Shown: positions 54,349 through 63,198, counted from the first letter of the stretch. The stretch is DNA of 64,000 bases from Virgibacillus chiguensis (GCF_900129865.1 NZ_FQXD01000008.1:23770-87769), one strand, 5' to 3'. The notes: generated from the letters alone by a model not told the origin. Numbers and translations are program-made.

Positions 54349-54372
54349 TACAAAACTCGGCTTTTCGCAAAA
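54349..54372. repeat. Dispersed hairpin repeat, truncated copy
   Basis: ACAAAACTCGGCTTTTCGCA is the left core of the family (AAACTTGGC..TCGCCAA) without the right arm. Confidence 0.35.
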
Positions 54373-54529
54373 AAACACCATATTTTTTGAAATCATTTTG
54401 TAACTTAAATGTAAAATTAGTTACAAAAATGTAACTGAACATTCGTATTCACACCACAAAATGTTAAAAAATATACACCACTACCTATTTCCAAGTGTTA
54501 AATTGGTAAAAACAACCACTTAAATAAGG

Positions 54530-54559
54530 TTGACGCTACAATTTAAGTCATTGTATAGT
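54530..54559 (+). promoter_or_regulatory. Promoter of toxin operon 2
   Basis: TTGACG (54530-54535) and TATAGT (54554-54559) with 18-bp spacing and preceded by GG, as in operon 1. The CATTGTATA string overlapping the -10 is shared by both. Predicted start near 54566, giving a leader of about 350 bases with CAATAAAGAAAGGGAGTGAA near its 5' end and no gene in it. Confidence 0.6.
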
Positions 54560-54912
54560 ATGGACAAGCAATAAAGAAAGGGAGTGAAAGCAACACAGTT
54601 TCAATGAACTTTTACATCAAACCATGTAGATGTGAAGTATTTGCAAACCAATATATTTCTATACCATTCTTTTATAAATAAAGAAAAAACAAATGAAAAT
54701 ATATTGCGATGAGCTATCTTCACCAATTGTTACTTGATAATAATATATCTATAACGGAAAAAAGGTTTGTACAAATAATTCACAATTAAATACTTTCATA
54801 AGGTGATTAATTATACACCTTTCATTTCCACATCTGATTCAATAAACTATTTCATATTAGCCATATGAAGAATTATATTGGTAGATTTCCATGATAAAAG
54901 GAGGTTTTCTTC

Positions 54913-56034
54913 ATGAAGAAAAAAATACTTATAACATTAATGATTTTAGCTATCATTTTTAGTGGTCTAGTACCGAAAAATGTTTTTGCTAAATCAAATG
55001 ATGATTTAAGAAGTGTGACATTTTCTAATTGGATTCGAACTTTAGGTTCCCAATACCCTTTACTAGAATCTTACGGACTCGTCATATTAAAACAACCAAA
55101 TCTTGCCGTGAACAACATGAGTAGCCTTACAAATGACCAAAAAATAGCAAGAAGAAACGTGCATGAGTGGTTAGATGAATATAGCCCAAAACTTATCTAC
55201 GTTAATGAAAATATGTATGGACTAACGCAAAGAGTAGATCAGTATTACAAAAGTCTATATGATTTAGCAGGGCAAATTAACGAAAGTGAACAAGCTAAAT
55301 CCAACTTTTTAAATCGATTTAATCGACTTGAAAACAACTTTGAAAATACACAATTTGTTCTGGAACGAACATCAAACGATTTAAACGCTTACAAAAATCT
55401 TATATTGGCTGATGCCCAATCATTCTCTGAAAAAGCAGAGAAGGCAATTGAATCGTTAAATGGTGAAAATGGCGAAGCAACGAAGTTAAGAAAGCAAATA
55501 AAAGAATTACTTGCTGAAATTCAAGATGAGCTAATCAAAATATTGAACAACCCGAATGAAGTGTATGATTTTTCATTTAAATTTGGTCAACAACTTTATG
55601 ATTTAGTAAAAACAAGCGGTGAAAATAAAACCATTGATGTTGCATCTGTGGAAGCAATTGGTAAAGAAATTATGAATGCTCGCGATTTTCAAACCAAAGA
55701 ATCCGCTTCTACCATTCAACAAAAACAGCAAGAAGTTACTGCTTTATTTAAGAAATTAACGGATGCTGAGCGCCAAGCAACAGAAGTTACCGTTGTAGAA
55801 GATCAAATTTTAGGCTTTGCAGAAATGGTGAAAAGAGAAGTAGCTGTTTTTGACAACTTAGCCAACAATTTTGCAACCTTAAATAGCCTACTCACAAATC
55901 TAAAACAAGAAGTTATTTCTGGAAAAATAGACAATAAGGAATTACAGAATCAACTAAAATATTTGCAAACAATTGTCCATGATATGAGTAAACAAGCTAA
56001 GCAATTTGAGACCTTTACAACAAGTATTAAATAA
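54913..56034 (+). CDS. Hbl/Nhe-like tripartite toxin, component 1 (operon 2)
   Basis: 373 residues, paralogue of 45968-47092. Signal peptide KKKILITLMILAIIFSGLVP ending in FA; mature start near KSNDDLRSV. The first 90 mature residues are nearly the same in both copies (SVTFSNWIRTLGSQYPLL, GLVILKQP, LDEYS.KLIY.NEN), later parts diverge more. No hydrophobic hairpin. AAAGGAGG precedes the ATG. Component of a three-part pore-forming toxin. Confidence 0.88.
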   Translation: MKKKILITLMILAIIFSGLVPKNVFAKSNDDLRSVTFSNWIRTLGSQYPLLESYGLVILKQPNLAVNNMSSLTNDQKIARRNVHEWLDEYSPKLIYVNENMYGLTQRVDQYYKSLYDLAGQINESEQAKSNFLNRFNRLENNFENTQFVLERTSNDLNAYKNLILADAQSFSEKAEKAIESLNGENGEATKLRKQIKELLAEIQDELIKILNNPNEVYDFSFKFGQQLYDLVKTSGENKTIDVASVEAIGKEIMNARDFQTKESASTIQQKQQEVTALFKKLTDAERQATEVTVVEDQILGFAEMVKREVAVFDNLANNFATLNSLLTNLKQEVISGKIDNKELQNQLKYLQTIVHDMSKQAKQFETFTTSIK

Positions 56035-56063
56035 AACTTGCTCTATGTTAGGGGGTAACAATA

Positions 56064-57254
56064 GTGACAAAGAAAACAAAAAAAGTTAAACCAATTTTAT
56101 TATCTGCAATGGCAGCAACAGTCATTTTTAGCAATATAGCTCCATCCTACGCTTATGCAGAAACAGCTGTAAAACAACAACCAGTTCAAGTCGATCAGCA
56201 TAAAAAATTTGAGCTAGGTCCAGACGGACTTCGAGATGCATTAGAAACAACTGGGTCTAACGCACTGGTCATGGATTTATACGCGCTAACCGTTATAAAA
56301 CAACCAGATATTAACTTTAACAATGTCAATATCGTGGATAACCCATTACAAAAAAAGATCTTACATGATCAAAAGAATGCTCGAGGAAACGCCAAAACGT
56401 GGTTGGATGATTTAAAGCCACAATTAATTACTACCAATCAAAATATTATTAATTATGACAATAAATTTGAAGGGTATTATGATAGATTAGTAGAAGCGGC
56501 TGAAAACAAAGATACCAAAGCTTTAGCCGCCAGATTAAGCCGGTTAGCAAACAGTGTCTCTGATAATAAAGCCGCTGTCGATAAACTAATCGTCGATTTA
56601 AAGGAGTTTAGGCAAAAATTACAGTCTGACACACAAAATTTAAAAGGGGATACCAATGAACTATCCACACTGCTTGCAAGTCAAGATGCAGGTATTCCAC
56701 TTTTACAGAAGCAAATTGAAACATATTATGAAGCAATTAGCAAGTATAATAATATTTTAATAGCTTCTTCTGTCGCTACTGCCGCAGGTCCTCTCATTAT
56801 TGTTGGAGGCGTAGCAGTTCTTGCTACTGGAGCTGGCACCCCGCTAGGAATAGGGCTTATCGCTGGTGGAGTAGGACTAGCTGGCGGAGGCATAACAGGC
56901 GTCGTACTAGCGAAAAAAGGAATTGATGAAGCAGAAGCAGAAATTAAAAACTTGACAGGAAAAGTAACAGATGCACAAATTCAACTTGCTGGTGTGACAG
57001 GCATAAAACAGCAAATGGAGTATTTAACAGAAACAATTGATATAGCGATTGATTCCTTACAAAGCATTTCAACACAGTGGAATACAATGGATGCAAAATA
57101 TAAAAGTTTGCTAAGCAATATTGCTATCATGTCTCCAGACGACTTTGATTTACTAAAAGAAGATTTAACTATTGCTAAAAAGAGTTGGGGAAATATTAAA
57201 GAATTTGCTGAGAAGTTATATGTAGAAGATACCAAAGTTGTCGATAATCTGTAG
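56064..57254 (+). CDS. Hbl/Nhe-like tripartite toxin, component 2 (operon 2)
   Basis: 396 residues, paralogue of 47119-48318 and the best conserved of the three. Signal peptide ends near SYAYA. KFELGPDGLRDALETTGSNA and LVMDLYALTVIKQPDINF follow; the hydrophobic hairpin is at about residues 229-281 (GPLIIVGGVAVLATGAGTPL). Start is GTG (56064) with GGGGG 8 bases upstream, whereas operon 1 uses ATG, hinting at lower translation. Follows component 1 by 29 bases. Confidence 0.9.
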   Translation: MTKKTKKVKPILLSAMAATVIFSNIAPSYAYAETAVKQQPVQVDQHKKFELGPDGLRDALETTGSNALVMDLYALTVIKQPDINFNNVNIVDNPLQKKILHDQKNARGNAKTWLDDLKPQLITTNQNIINYDNKFEGYYDRLVEAAENKDTKALAARLSRLANSVSDNKAAVDKLIVDLKEFRQKLQSDTQNLKGDTNELSTLLASQDAGIPLLQKQIETYYEAISKYNNILIASSVATAAGPLIIVGGVAVLATGAGTPLGIGLIAGGVGLAGGGITGVVLAKKGIDEAEAEIKNLTGKVTDAQIQLAGVTGIKQQMEYLTETIDIAIDSLQSISTQWNTMDAKYKSLLSNIAIMSPDDFDLLKEDLTIAKKSWGNIKEFAEKLYVEDTKVVDNL

Positions 57255-57305
57255 ATAACAGACGTAACGTTAGAGGGTTGTCGTAAAGGTTAGCTGTTTT
57301 TACTC

Positions 57306-57335
57306 TTGGCGGGGAGAAGAAAGCCTTCCCGCCAA
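57306..57335 (+). terminator. Hairpin between toxin components 2 and 3 (operon 2)
   Basis: TTGGCGGG (57306-57313) pairs perfectly with CCCGCCAA (57328-57335). It is not followed by a T-run and ends two bases before the AAGGTGG of component 3, so it is more likely to affect translation start or mRNA stability than to end transcription. It stands where operon 1 has its 12-bp hairpin, though the sequences differ. Confidence 0.65.
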
Positions 57336-57354
57336 AATAAGGTGGGTGATGTAT

Positions 57355-58443
57355 ATGAATAAAAAAAATATAAACAAATGGTTTGTCATCATTATACTCG
57401 CTGTATTTACCATAACTTATATTGTTCCAAAGCCAGTCGTTTTCGCTCAAGAACAAGCAAACAACGCAGCAGAAAATCTTGTTTCTGAAGAATTCCAAAA
57501 ATCCATTGAGAACGTTGGCGCTAATATTGCAATTATTGATAGTTATGCACAATATATTAAAACCAAACAACTACCTAAGTTGGATGATCTACAGTCTATT
57601 GATAATTCATTAAAGAATCATATGCAAAACAATTTAAAAGAAGCCAAAGATAATGCGAATCAATGGTTTGATCAAGTAAAGCCAGATATGAGACTATCCA
57701 TTCAGCAAACAATTGATTTTAATACTACTTTTCAACACCACCATGAAAATATAGTAGCTGCTATTGATAAAAAAGACGCAAAGAAATTACAATCAGAAAT
57801 TGAACAATTATACGAACACATCTCAGCAAGCAATAAACAAGTAGATTATTTAATAGAGAATTTAATTACATTTCGAAACAATATGAATAAGGATGTAACA
57901 AGTTTTAAAAATAACGCTAACCAGTTACAAATTAATCTCGCCACAACAAATGCAGACATCCCATTAATGCGAAAACAAATCGCTTATTATAATGATGTTA
58001 TCAATGCAGCGAATGGAAAAATAGCGGCTGGTTCACTTCTTTGCGCAACAGGGATCTTATGTCTTGCAGGTGGCCCAATGATTAAAAATGCAGTTGATGA
58101 AAAAAATGATGCTGAAGAACAAATTGCTAATTTAGAAGCAAAAATCTCAGGGATAGAAAAAGAGATAGCAGTATTAACAGATATCCAAAGTAAGTTTACA
58201 AATATGGCAAGTACCATTGATAAGGCAATTACTTCTTTACAAAGCATGTCTAATAATTGGCATATTATGGGTGCAAAGTATAACAATCTATTAGACAATG
58301 TGTCTGTCATGGAAGAGCAAGATTTTGAATTATTGAAAGAGGACTTGCAAATAGCAAAGCAAAGTTGGAATCAATTGAAGCAATTTGCTGATGCTATTAA
58401 TCAAGGTTTAAATCAAAACGATGTTCTAGATAGTGCGAAATAA
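57355..58443 (+). CDS. Hbl/Nhe-like tripartite toxin, component 3 (operon 2)
   Basis: 362 residues, paralogue of 48530-49588. Signal peptide WFVIIILAVFTITYIVPKPV with cleavage near VFA. Helical; a single hydrophobic segment at about 221-242 (AAGSLLCATGILCLAGGPMI). SGIEKEIAVLTDIQSKFTNM is shared with the operon 1 protein. ATG chosen because AAGGTGG lies 9 bases upstream. C-terminus ends NQNDVLDSAK, an extension not present in the paralogue. Confidence 0.85.
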   Translation: MNKKNINKWFVIIILAVFTITYIVPKPVVFAQEQANNAAENLVSEEFQKSIENVGANIAIIDSYAQYIKTKQLPKLDDLQSIDNSLKNHMQNNLKEAKDNANQWFDQVKPDMRLSIQQTIDFNTTFQHHHENIVAAIDKKDAKKLQSEIEQLYEHISASNKQVDYLIENLITFRNNMNKDVTSFKNNANQLQINLATTNADIPLMRKQIAYYNDVINAANGKIAAGSLLCATGILCLAGGPMIKNAVDEKNDAEEQIANLEAKISGIEKEIAVLTDIQSKFTNMASTIDKAITSLQSMSNNWHIMGAKYNNLLDNVSVMEEQDFELLKEDLQIAKQSWNQLKQFADAINQGLNQNDVLDSAK

Positions 58444-58454
58444 CTATATTAATT

Positions 58455-58526
58455 GCTCGAATAAAATCAAACTAGTGAGTGCTTGAGTGGCTGGAGTTAC
58501 CCCCGCCACTCACATTATATTCGAGC
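58455..58526 (+). terminator. Nested hairpin terminator of toxin operon 2
   Basis: Outer arms GCTCGAATA (58455-58463) and TATTCGAGC (58518-58526) enclose inner arms TGAGTGG (58484-58490) and CCACTCA (58506-58512). It forms a cruciform-like structure 11 bases after the stop. It also covers the end of the small minus-strand frame 58510-58623. Confidence 0.65.
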
Positions 58527-58623
58527 TAAACAACTTCATAATACTGGAAATAAATAGCGAAACTTTACCTATAATGGCTATTACTATCATTATGATAAAT
58601 GCATAATATATAAAATCTTTCAT
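58510..58623 (-). CDS. Possible 37-residue membrane peptide
   Basis: AGAGGA lies 7 bases before the ATG. The peptide begins MKDFIYYAFIIMIVIAIIGK and ends SLFISSIMKLFSSNIM, a single hydrophobic helix with Lys near both ends. It lies 145 bp after the ddl stop on the same strand and may be the last gene of that operon. No known family; a chance frame cannot be excluded. Confidence 0.45.
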   Translation of the reverse strand: MKDFIYYAFIIMIVIAIIGKVSLFISSIMKLFSSNIM

Positions 58624-58768
58624 TAATAAATCCTCTCACTTATTTATTGATAGCCATAGTTACATGAAACGCTGTAAAATTCTAGCCACACTGAAAAAAA
58701 TTAGCTAAAAATAAGGATAAGAATAATACTAATAAATCAGATGGCTTCAGGTGCATAAACTCGTTACT

Positions 58769-59842
58769 TTATAAAGCATCCTCTCTATCTAATGCCAACA
58801 TAATTAGCTTAGTAATTAAATCCTTATACTTCACACCCGAGAACTCCCATAATTTGGGGTACATGCTAATATTTGTGAATCCAGGCAAAGCATTAATCTC
58901 ATTCACATAGATTTCTTTGCTTTCAGTGATAAAAAAATCGATTCTTGCTAAACCTTTACAACCCAATATTTTAAATATATCGATTGATAATTTAGCTACC
59001 TTACTAGACAAACATTCTGATAAAGATGATGGTATACTAATTTTTGCAGCACTTGAAGAAATATATTTAGCCTCGTAACTATAAAAATTACTATCAAATG
59101 TTATCTCGCCAGTTGTACTAGCTTCAGGCTCTTGATTCCCTAAAACTGCACACTCAATTTCTTTACCAATAATTCTTTCTTCGATGAGAATTTTTTCGTC
59201 ATATAGTAAAGCATTTGCAACAGCTTTCGTAAACTCTTGCTCATTTGTTACTTTGTGCACCCCAATAGACGATCCTTCGGCATTAGGTTTAATAAATAAT
59301 TCCTCACCCAATGTCTCTTTTAATTCTTGATAGGTAAAGACATCTTTTGTTTCCTTTGTAACGGATACATAATTCGCAACTTTGACATTGTTGTACCGTA
59401 ATAATTTCTTTGTTAGGTCTTTGTCCATACAAATCGCCGATGAAAGCAGACTAGATCCCACACAAGGAACCCTTAAGATATTAAACAATCCATTCATACT
59501 TCCATTTTCTCCAGAACCACCATGCAGTACTGAAAATATTACATCTAATTTTGGAATAGGTTTTAATTTATCTATCTCCATAAATTGGTATTTGTCACCA
59601 GGGAAAATAGCCAACTTACTTCTACTTACATCTAATTCAATATGCTGGGGGTGTTCTTGGTTTATAATTATTTTATCTATCGAATCAGCATAAAGCCACT
59701 TACCATCTTTGGAAATAGCGATTGGTATTAGATTAAATTTTGTTACATCCAGTGCTTTAGCAACATTACTTGCTGATTGTAGAGAAACCTCATGTTCTCT
59801 TGACTCACCACCGAATAGCAGTCCCACGTTTAATTTGCTCAT
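58769..59842 (-). CDS. ddl: D-alanine--D-alanine ligase homologue
   Basis: 357 residues, an ATP-grasp enzyme joining two D-Ala for peptidoglycan. GGESREHEVSLQSASNVAKA is the N-terminal signature, LHGGSGENGSMNGLFNI the conserved Gly loop, and EINALPGFTNISMYPKLWEF the C-terminal metal site. The omega-loop YSYEAKY keeps the Tyr expected of D-Ala-D-Ala (not D-lactate) ligases. It is unusual to find it in an operon with a sortase and a surface protein, 23 bp after an ATP-grasp gene; it may be a second copy with a different job. AAAAGGAG precedes the ATG. Confidence 0.85.
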   Translation of the reverse strand: MSKLNVGLLFGGESREHEVSLQSASNVAKALDVTKFNLIPIAISKDGKWLYADSIDKIIINQEHPQHIELDVSRSKLAIFPGDKYQFMEIDKLKPIPKLDVIFSVLHGGSGENGSMNGLFNILRVPCVGSSLLSSAICMDKDLTKKLLRYNNVKVANYVSVTKETKDVFTYQELKETLGEELFIKPNAEGSSIGVHKVTNEQEFTKAVANALLYDEKILIEERIIGKEIECAVLGNQEPEASTTGEITFDSNFYSYEAKYISSSAAKISIPSSLSECLSSKVAKLSIDIFKILGCKGLARIDFFITESKEIYVNEINALPGFTNISMYPKLWEFSGVKYKDLITKLIMLALDREDAL

Positions 59843-59865
59843 ATTTTTCTCCTTTTATTGAAGCA

Positions 59866-60942
59866 TCAATATACACTATTACCTTTAGAATCTAAATAAA
59901 GTCCGTGCTTCAATTTCTTATTATGATGATTAGCAAGATATTTACAATATTGCATAGCTGCATATTCAGCTTGGAATTCAACATAACGAGTACCTGGTAA
60001 ACTGTTTACTTCATATATATAAATACCTCCATTTTTAGTTACTCCCATATCTATGCCTAATGCATCTAATGGATACTTATAATATGATTCGAAATAAGGT
60101 GGAAATAGTTTTGCAAAGCGTGTAATTTTACGTGATATATCTTTGTAATTACTTGGAAAGTTTTGTTTCATAAAAATATCCAACCTTGTTGTAGCAAAAG
60201 CTCCATGGCTAATATGGCTAACTGTTTCTTTATTATTATTACTTACATAAGGAAAATAGCGAATTAGCTTCCATTTACCTCTACTTGCCTTGGCTACATG
60301 CACTCGCATACAGAATGAGTGTCCATGTATTGTTTTTGATTCTATGAATGGTTGAATAATCATCGGATTTAGATTTAACTCGTCAATAATGCGAGCCTTT
60401 AAACGATCTCTATTGAATTCCATTGTATGTGTCACCTCTTTAAATAAAAAGGTATTGTCTTGTACATCTTCGGCTTCAATCGTATATATTCTTCTGCCTT
60501 GCTTACCATTAGCTGGTTTAAAGACTACTTTTCTATATTTCTCTATGAGTCGAAAAACTTCTATCGATGATTTCACTGTATAACTAGGTACTAAAAATTC
60601 ACTAAATTCACTATCATTTTGCAATCGTTTCAAAACCACATTTTTGTTACCAATACGATGTGTCGTAAAAGGAATTGATTGCGCTAAACGAATAAATGTA
60701 TCTTTATGGTTTTTACCAATGGGTAAGTGATTGTATATAACATCTGGGAATGATTGTGTTCCGACAATCCATTGCTCATCATGAAAGTGCATTCCCTGTA
60801 TTGTATTGGTAGTAAAGTCTACATCTTGCGGTCGAAAAAAGAATGCATTTAAATCCATTGCTTTCGCTATCACACATGCAATCTGATCTCTTAATTGGGG
60901 AGATTGATTCAATCTTAAAATTCCAACTCTGTTCTTCATCAT
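59866..60942 (-). CDS. YheC/YheD-like ATP-grasp protein
   Basis: 358 residues. ATP-grasp fold of the YheC/YheD (endospore-coat associated) family: RVGILRLNQSPQLRDQIACV-type N-terminus, VVFKPANGKQGRRIYTIE (ATP-binding Lys), MIIQPFIESKTIHGHSFCMR, and GGIYIYEVNSLPGTRYVEFQ (metal-binding Glu/Asn). Such enzymes join a carboxylate to an amine, but the YheC/D substrate is unknown. Start ATG with AAAGG 8 bases upstream; the GTG six bases earlier is too close. It follows the sortase by 11 bases and precedes ddl by 23: operon. Confidence 0.82.
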   Translation of the reverse strand: MMKNRVGILRLNQSPQLRDQIACVIAKAMDLNAFFFRPQDVDFTTNTIQGMHFHDEQWIVGTQSFPDVIYNHLPIGKNHKDTFIRLAQSIPFTTHRIGNKNVVLKRLQNDSEFSEFLVPSYTVKSSIEVFRLIEKYRKVVFKPANGKQGRRIYTIEAEDVQDNTFLFKEVTHTMEFNRDRLKARIIDELNLNPMIIQPFIESKTIHGHSFCMRVHVAKASRGKWKLIRYFPYVSNNNKETVSHISHGAFATTRLDIFMKQNFPSNYKDISRKITRFAKLFPPYFESYYKYPLDALGIDMGVTKNGGIYIYEVNSLPGTRYVEFQAEYAAMQYCKYLANHHNKKLKHGLYLDSKGNSVY

Positions 60943-60953
60943 TGCCACTGCCT

Positions 60954-61538
60954 TTATTTTATTTTAATGTTTTTTAGTTCTGCATATAATAAATATCGCT
61001 CTGGTGTATCTGTTAGTGCATGAAATGGATAGCAGGTTGATAATACAAGTGTTTCTTCGTCCATATTTCCAATAACAGAAGTGTTTGTCGCTAAAACAAT
61101 ATCGCTTTTTTTCATTTCATACGAAAAAGTTCCATATGGCATTTCGACTTCTAACACGTCGCCGTTTTTAACGTTTCCAACATTTTTAAACGCTGAATCG
61201 TTATGACCCGCTAAGAATACTTGATTACCTTCACCAGGAAACCATGTAGAATGGTGGTGACCTACTCCTTTTTTTAGCGTTTCATTATCTGTTCCTTCAA
61301 CTACAGGAAGTTCTAAACCAATAGACGGAATGCGTAAAAAAGCAAATGCTTCCCCTTTGTTTACTTGATAATTATTGGTGATGACATCAATGGATTCATT
61401 TGATTTATGGGTATTTATTGTCTGTCTTACTTCTTGCATAGCCTGCTTTTCACTTAATTTATATTCATAAATTTGGTAACCAACAAATATAAGTAGAGCC
61501 AAGCCAATGAAGAGAAGAGCATTACTCAACTTTTTCAT
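60954..61538 (-). CDS. Class D sortase
   Basis: 194 residues. N-terminal membrane anchor (LSNALLFIGLALLIFVGYQI), then the sortase barrel with catalytic His in FLAGHNDSAF, Cys in LVLSTCYPFHA (TLxTC motif) and Arg in PERYLLYAE. Class D sortases attach LPxTx proteins to the cell wall; B. subtilis YhcS accepts LPDTS/LPDTA-like signals, matching the LPNTS of the neighbouring surface protein. Start ATG with GGGAGAG 7 bases upstream; overlaps the upstream gene by 17 bases. Confidence 0.88.
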   Translation of the reverse strand: MKKLSNALLFIGLALLIFVGYQIYEYKLSEKQAMQEVRQTINTHKSNESIDVITNNYQVNKGEAFAFLRIPSIGLELPVVEGTDNETLKKGVGHHHSTWFPGEGNQVFLAGHNDSAFKNVGNVKNGDVLEVEMPYGTFSYEMKKSDIVLATNTSVIGNMDEETLVLSTCYPFHALTDTPERYLLYAELKNIKIK

Positions 61539-63198
61539 TTGCATTCTCTCCCAATTCATCTAACCAATCTAAATATCGACGATATCCAGAGATATTGTGT
61601 TCAACATCGTCAATTCTGACTCTAAATGATTGGTGCCGAATAAAAAATGCGTGTAAAATTCGTTTTGGATTTTTAAAATACATGGCAAAGCTAGCATAAA
61701 AATACCCATTTAATTGATATAAAGCCCGTTTATTGATTACATGTATCAATTCTTTAACTGACACTATTGTTAGTAAGTGCTCCCGTTTTAACTTTTGAAT
61801 TCTCCTAATCATTTCATAACTAGCAAGAGTCAGCTCCAAAAAAGTAGGGTATGTTGTCTTACGATGAAATATAAAATTCAGCTTCTGTGTAACGTTTAAT
61901 AACCCAAACTCAAAGTATTTATCTTCTGGTCTTATTTTAGTTAACTCATTCGTGCAATAGGCCAACCAATGATCATGATTTTCCCAGTATTTATGTTGAA
62001 TAAAAAAATCAAATGCTTTTTCTACAGATAGTAACCATTTGGGATTATGATCAAGCTGGTACAATTTCATTAATGAAAACGCTGCTTCGCCATCATAGTA
62101 AATAATTCGAAACTTTTCTTTTAATTCTAAAGAAGGATATGTATATACATGATTAAAATTTCCATCAGGTAATTGGAATGAAACAATAGCATTTGCTAAT
62201 TTCTCACAAAGAGGTTGAAATATTCTAGACTTAAAAACACTTGCATATTTAGTAAGCGCTAAAATTGCCGCAGCATTTGCACCTAATTTTATTTCGTTAT
62301 GGTTCTCCCAATCAATAACGTACGCCTCGTTCTTCCATTCATTTTCACGAATTAGTTCGTGGGTTAAGTAGTTAACTGCCTTTTCTATTGCCATTTTTAA
62401 TGATTTCTTTGGATTTACTTCATAACCTTCTATCATAGAATACACTGTACTAGCATGGCGCAAGCTATTATAAAAATTAATTTGCTTGTCGAAGGATGAA
62501 AAATACCCGTATACAAATTTTCCATTGATTTGAACTTGATCCGCTAGATAATCTGAAGAATGAGTAATCAATTCTACTATCTCTTTTTTTGTTAACTTTT
62601 CCACTTTGGGGAACCCATGTTCATAATACGAATCTTCTAATGCAACGACGCAATTATCTATAAATTTACTATCCGTATTAAAAACAACTACATCATCATC
62701 CATATTTATTTGTTTTCCTTTAGACACGGCTTTGCTTTGAGCGAAATAACTTGCTAAATTATCTAGATTAAAAGCCAACTCACTTGATTTTCCTACATTT
62801 GACAAAATGGCATTGCCGTTCAACTCTTGTTCTAGTAATGCATATTTAAACTCTAAATCTAATGATATCCCTTTACGAAAATAGTTTTTTTTTGTTTTTA
62901 AGATATCTAAATTTAACTCTCTAAACTTTTGTATGTTAAAATTTTTAGCTATATCTACTTTTACCCACTTGAAGTTCCTATTTGCCTGCGTTTTTTTTTC
63001 CACTTCTTGAATCATCTTTCTAAACAAACTGCTTAAGTTGTTAGCTGTTATTGGTACTACAATTGCTCGTTGCTCTGGGTTACCTAATGATAAAAATCCT
63101 ATTAATCTACTATTGAAATAATAGGTAGAATCAAGCCTTTTATACTCGTCCATAAAACTATCTTTCAATTTTAATAGTTTATCTTTTGTTTTATTCAC
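61522..63198 (-). CDS. Unidentified protein with probable alpha/alpha-toroid domain
   Basis: 558 residues. Start is GTG (63198) with GGAG 7 bases upstream; an ATG at 63246 would run into the hairpin after the surface-protein gene. No signal peptide. N-terminal 180 residues unknown. Residues of about 215-500 show repeated helical hairpins (HASTVYSMIEGYEVNPKKSL; LGANAAAILALTKYASVFKS; QLPDGNFNHVYTYPS; YYDGEAAFSLMKLYQLDHNP) as in alpha/alpha-toroid glycan enzymes, with conserved Asp, His and Trp (HKYWENHDHWLAYC). It may process or bind a glycan on the neighbour protein. Function unknown; it overlaps the sortase. Confidence 0.7.
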   Translation of the reverse strand: MNKTKDKLLKLKDSFMDEYKRLDSTYYFNSRLIGFLSLGNPEQRAIVVPITANNLSSLFRKMIQEVEKKTQANRNFKWVKVDIAKNFNIQKFRELNLDILKTKKNYFRKGISLDLEFKYALLEQELNGNAILSNVGKSSELAFNLDNLASYFAQSKAVSKGKQINMDDDVVVFNTDSKFIDNCVVALEDSYYEHGFPKVEKLTKKEIVELITHSSDYLADQVQINGKFVYGYFSSFDKQINFYNSLRHASTVYSMIEGYEVNPKKSLKMAIEKAVNYLTHELIRENEWKNEAYVIDWENHNEIKLGANAAAILALTKYASVFKSRIFQPLCEKLANAIVSFQLPDGNFNHVYTYPSLELKEKFRIIYYDGEAAFSLMKLYQLDHNPKWLLSVEKAFDFFIQHKYWENHDHWLAYCTNELTKIRPEDKYFEFGLLNVTQKLNFIFHRKTTYPTFLELTLASYEMIRRIQKLKREHLLTIVSVKELIHVINKRALYQLNGYFYASFAMYFKNPKRILHAFFIRHQSFRVRIDDVEHNISGYRRYLDWLDELGENANEKVE

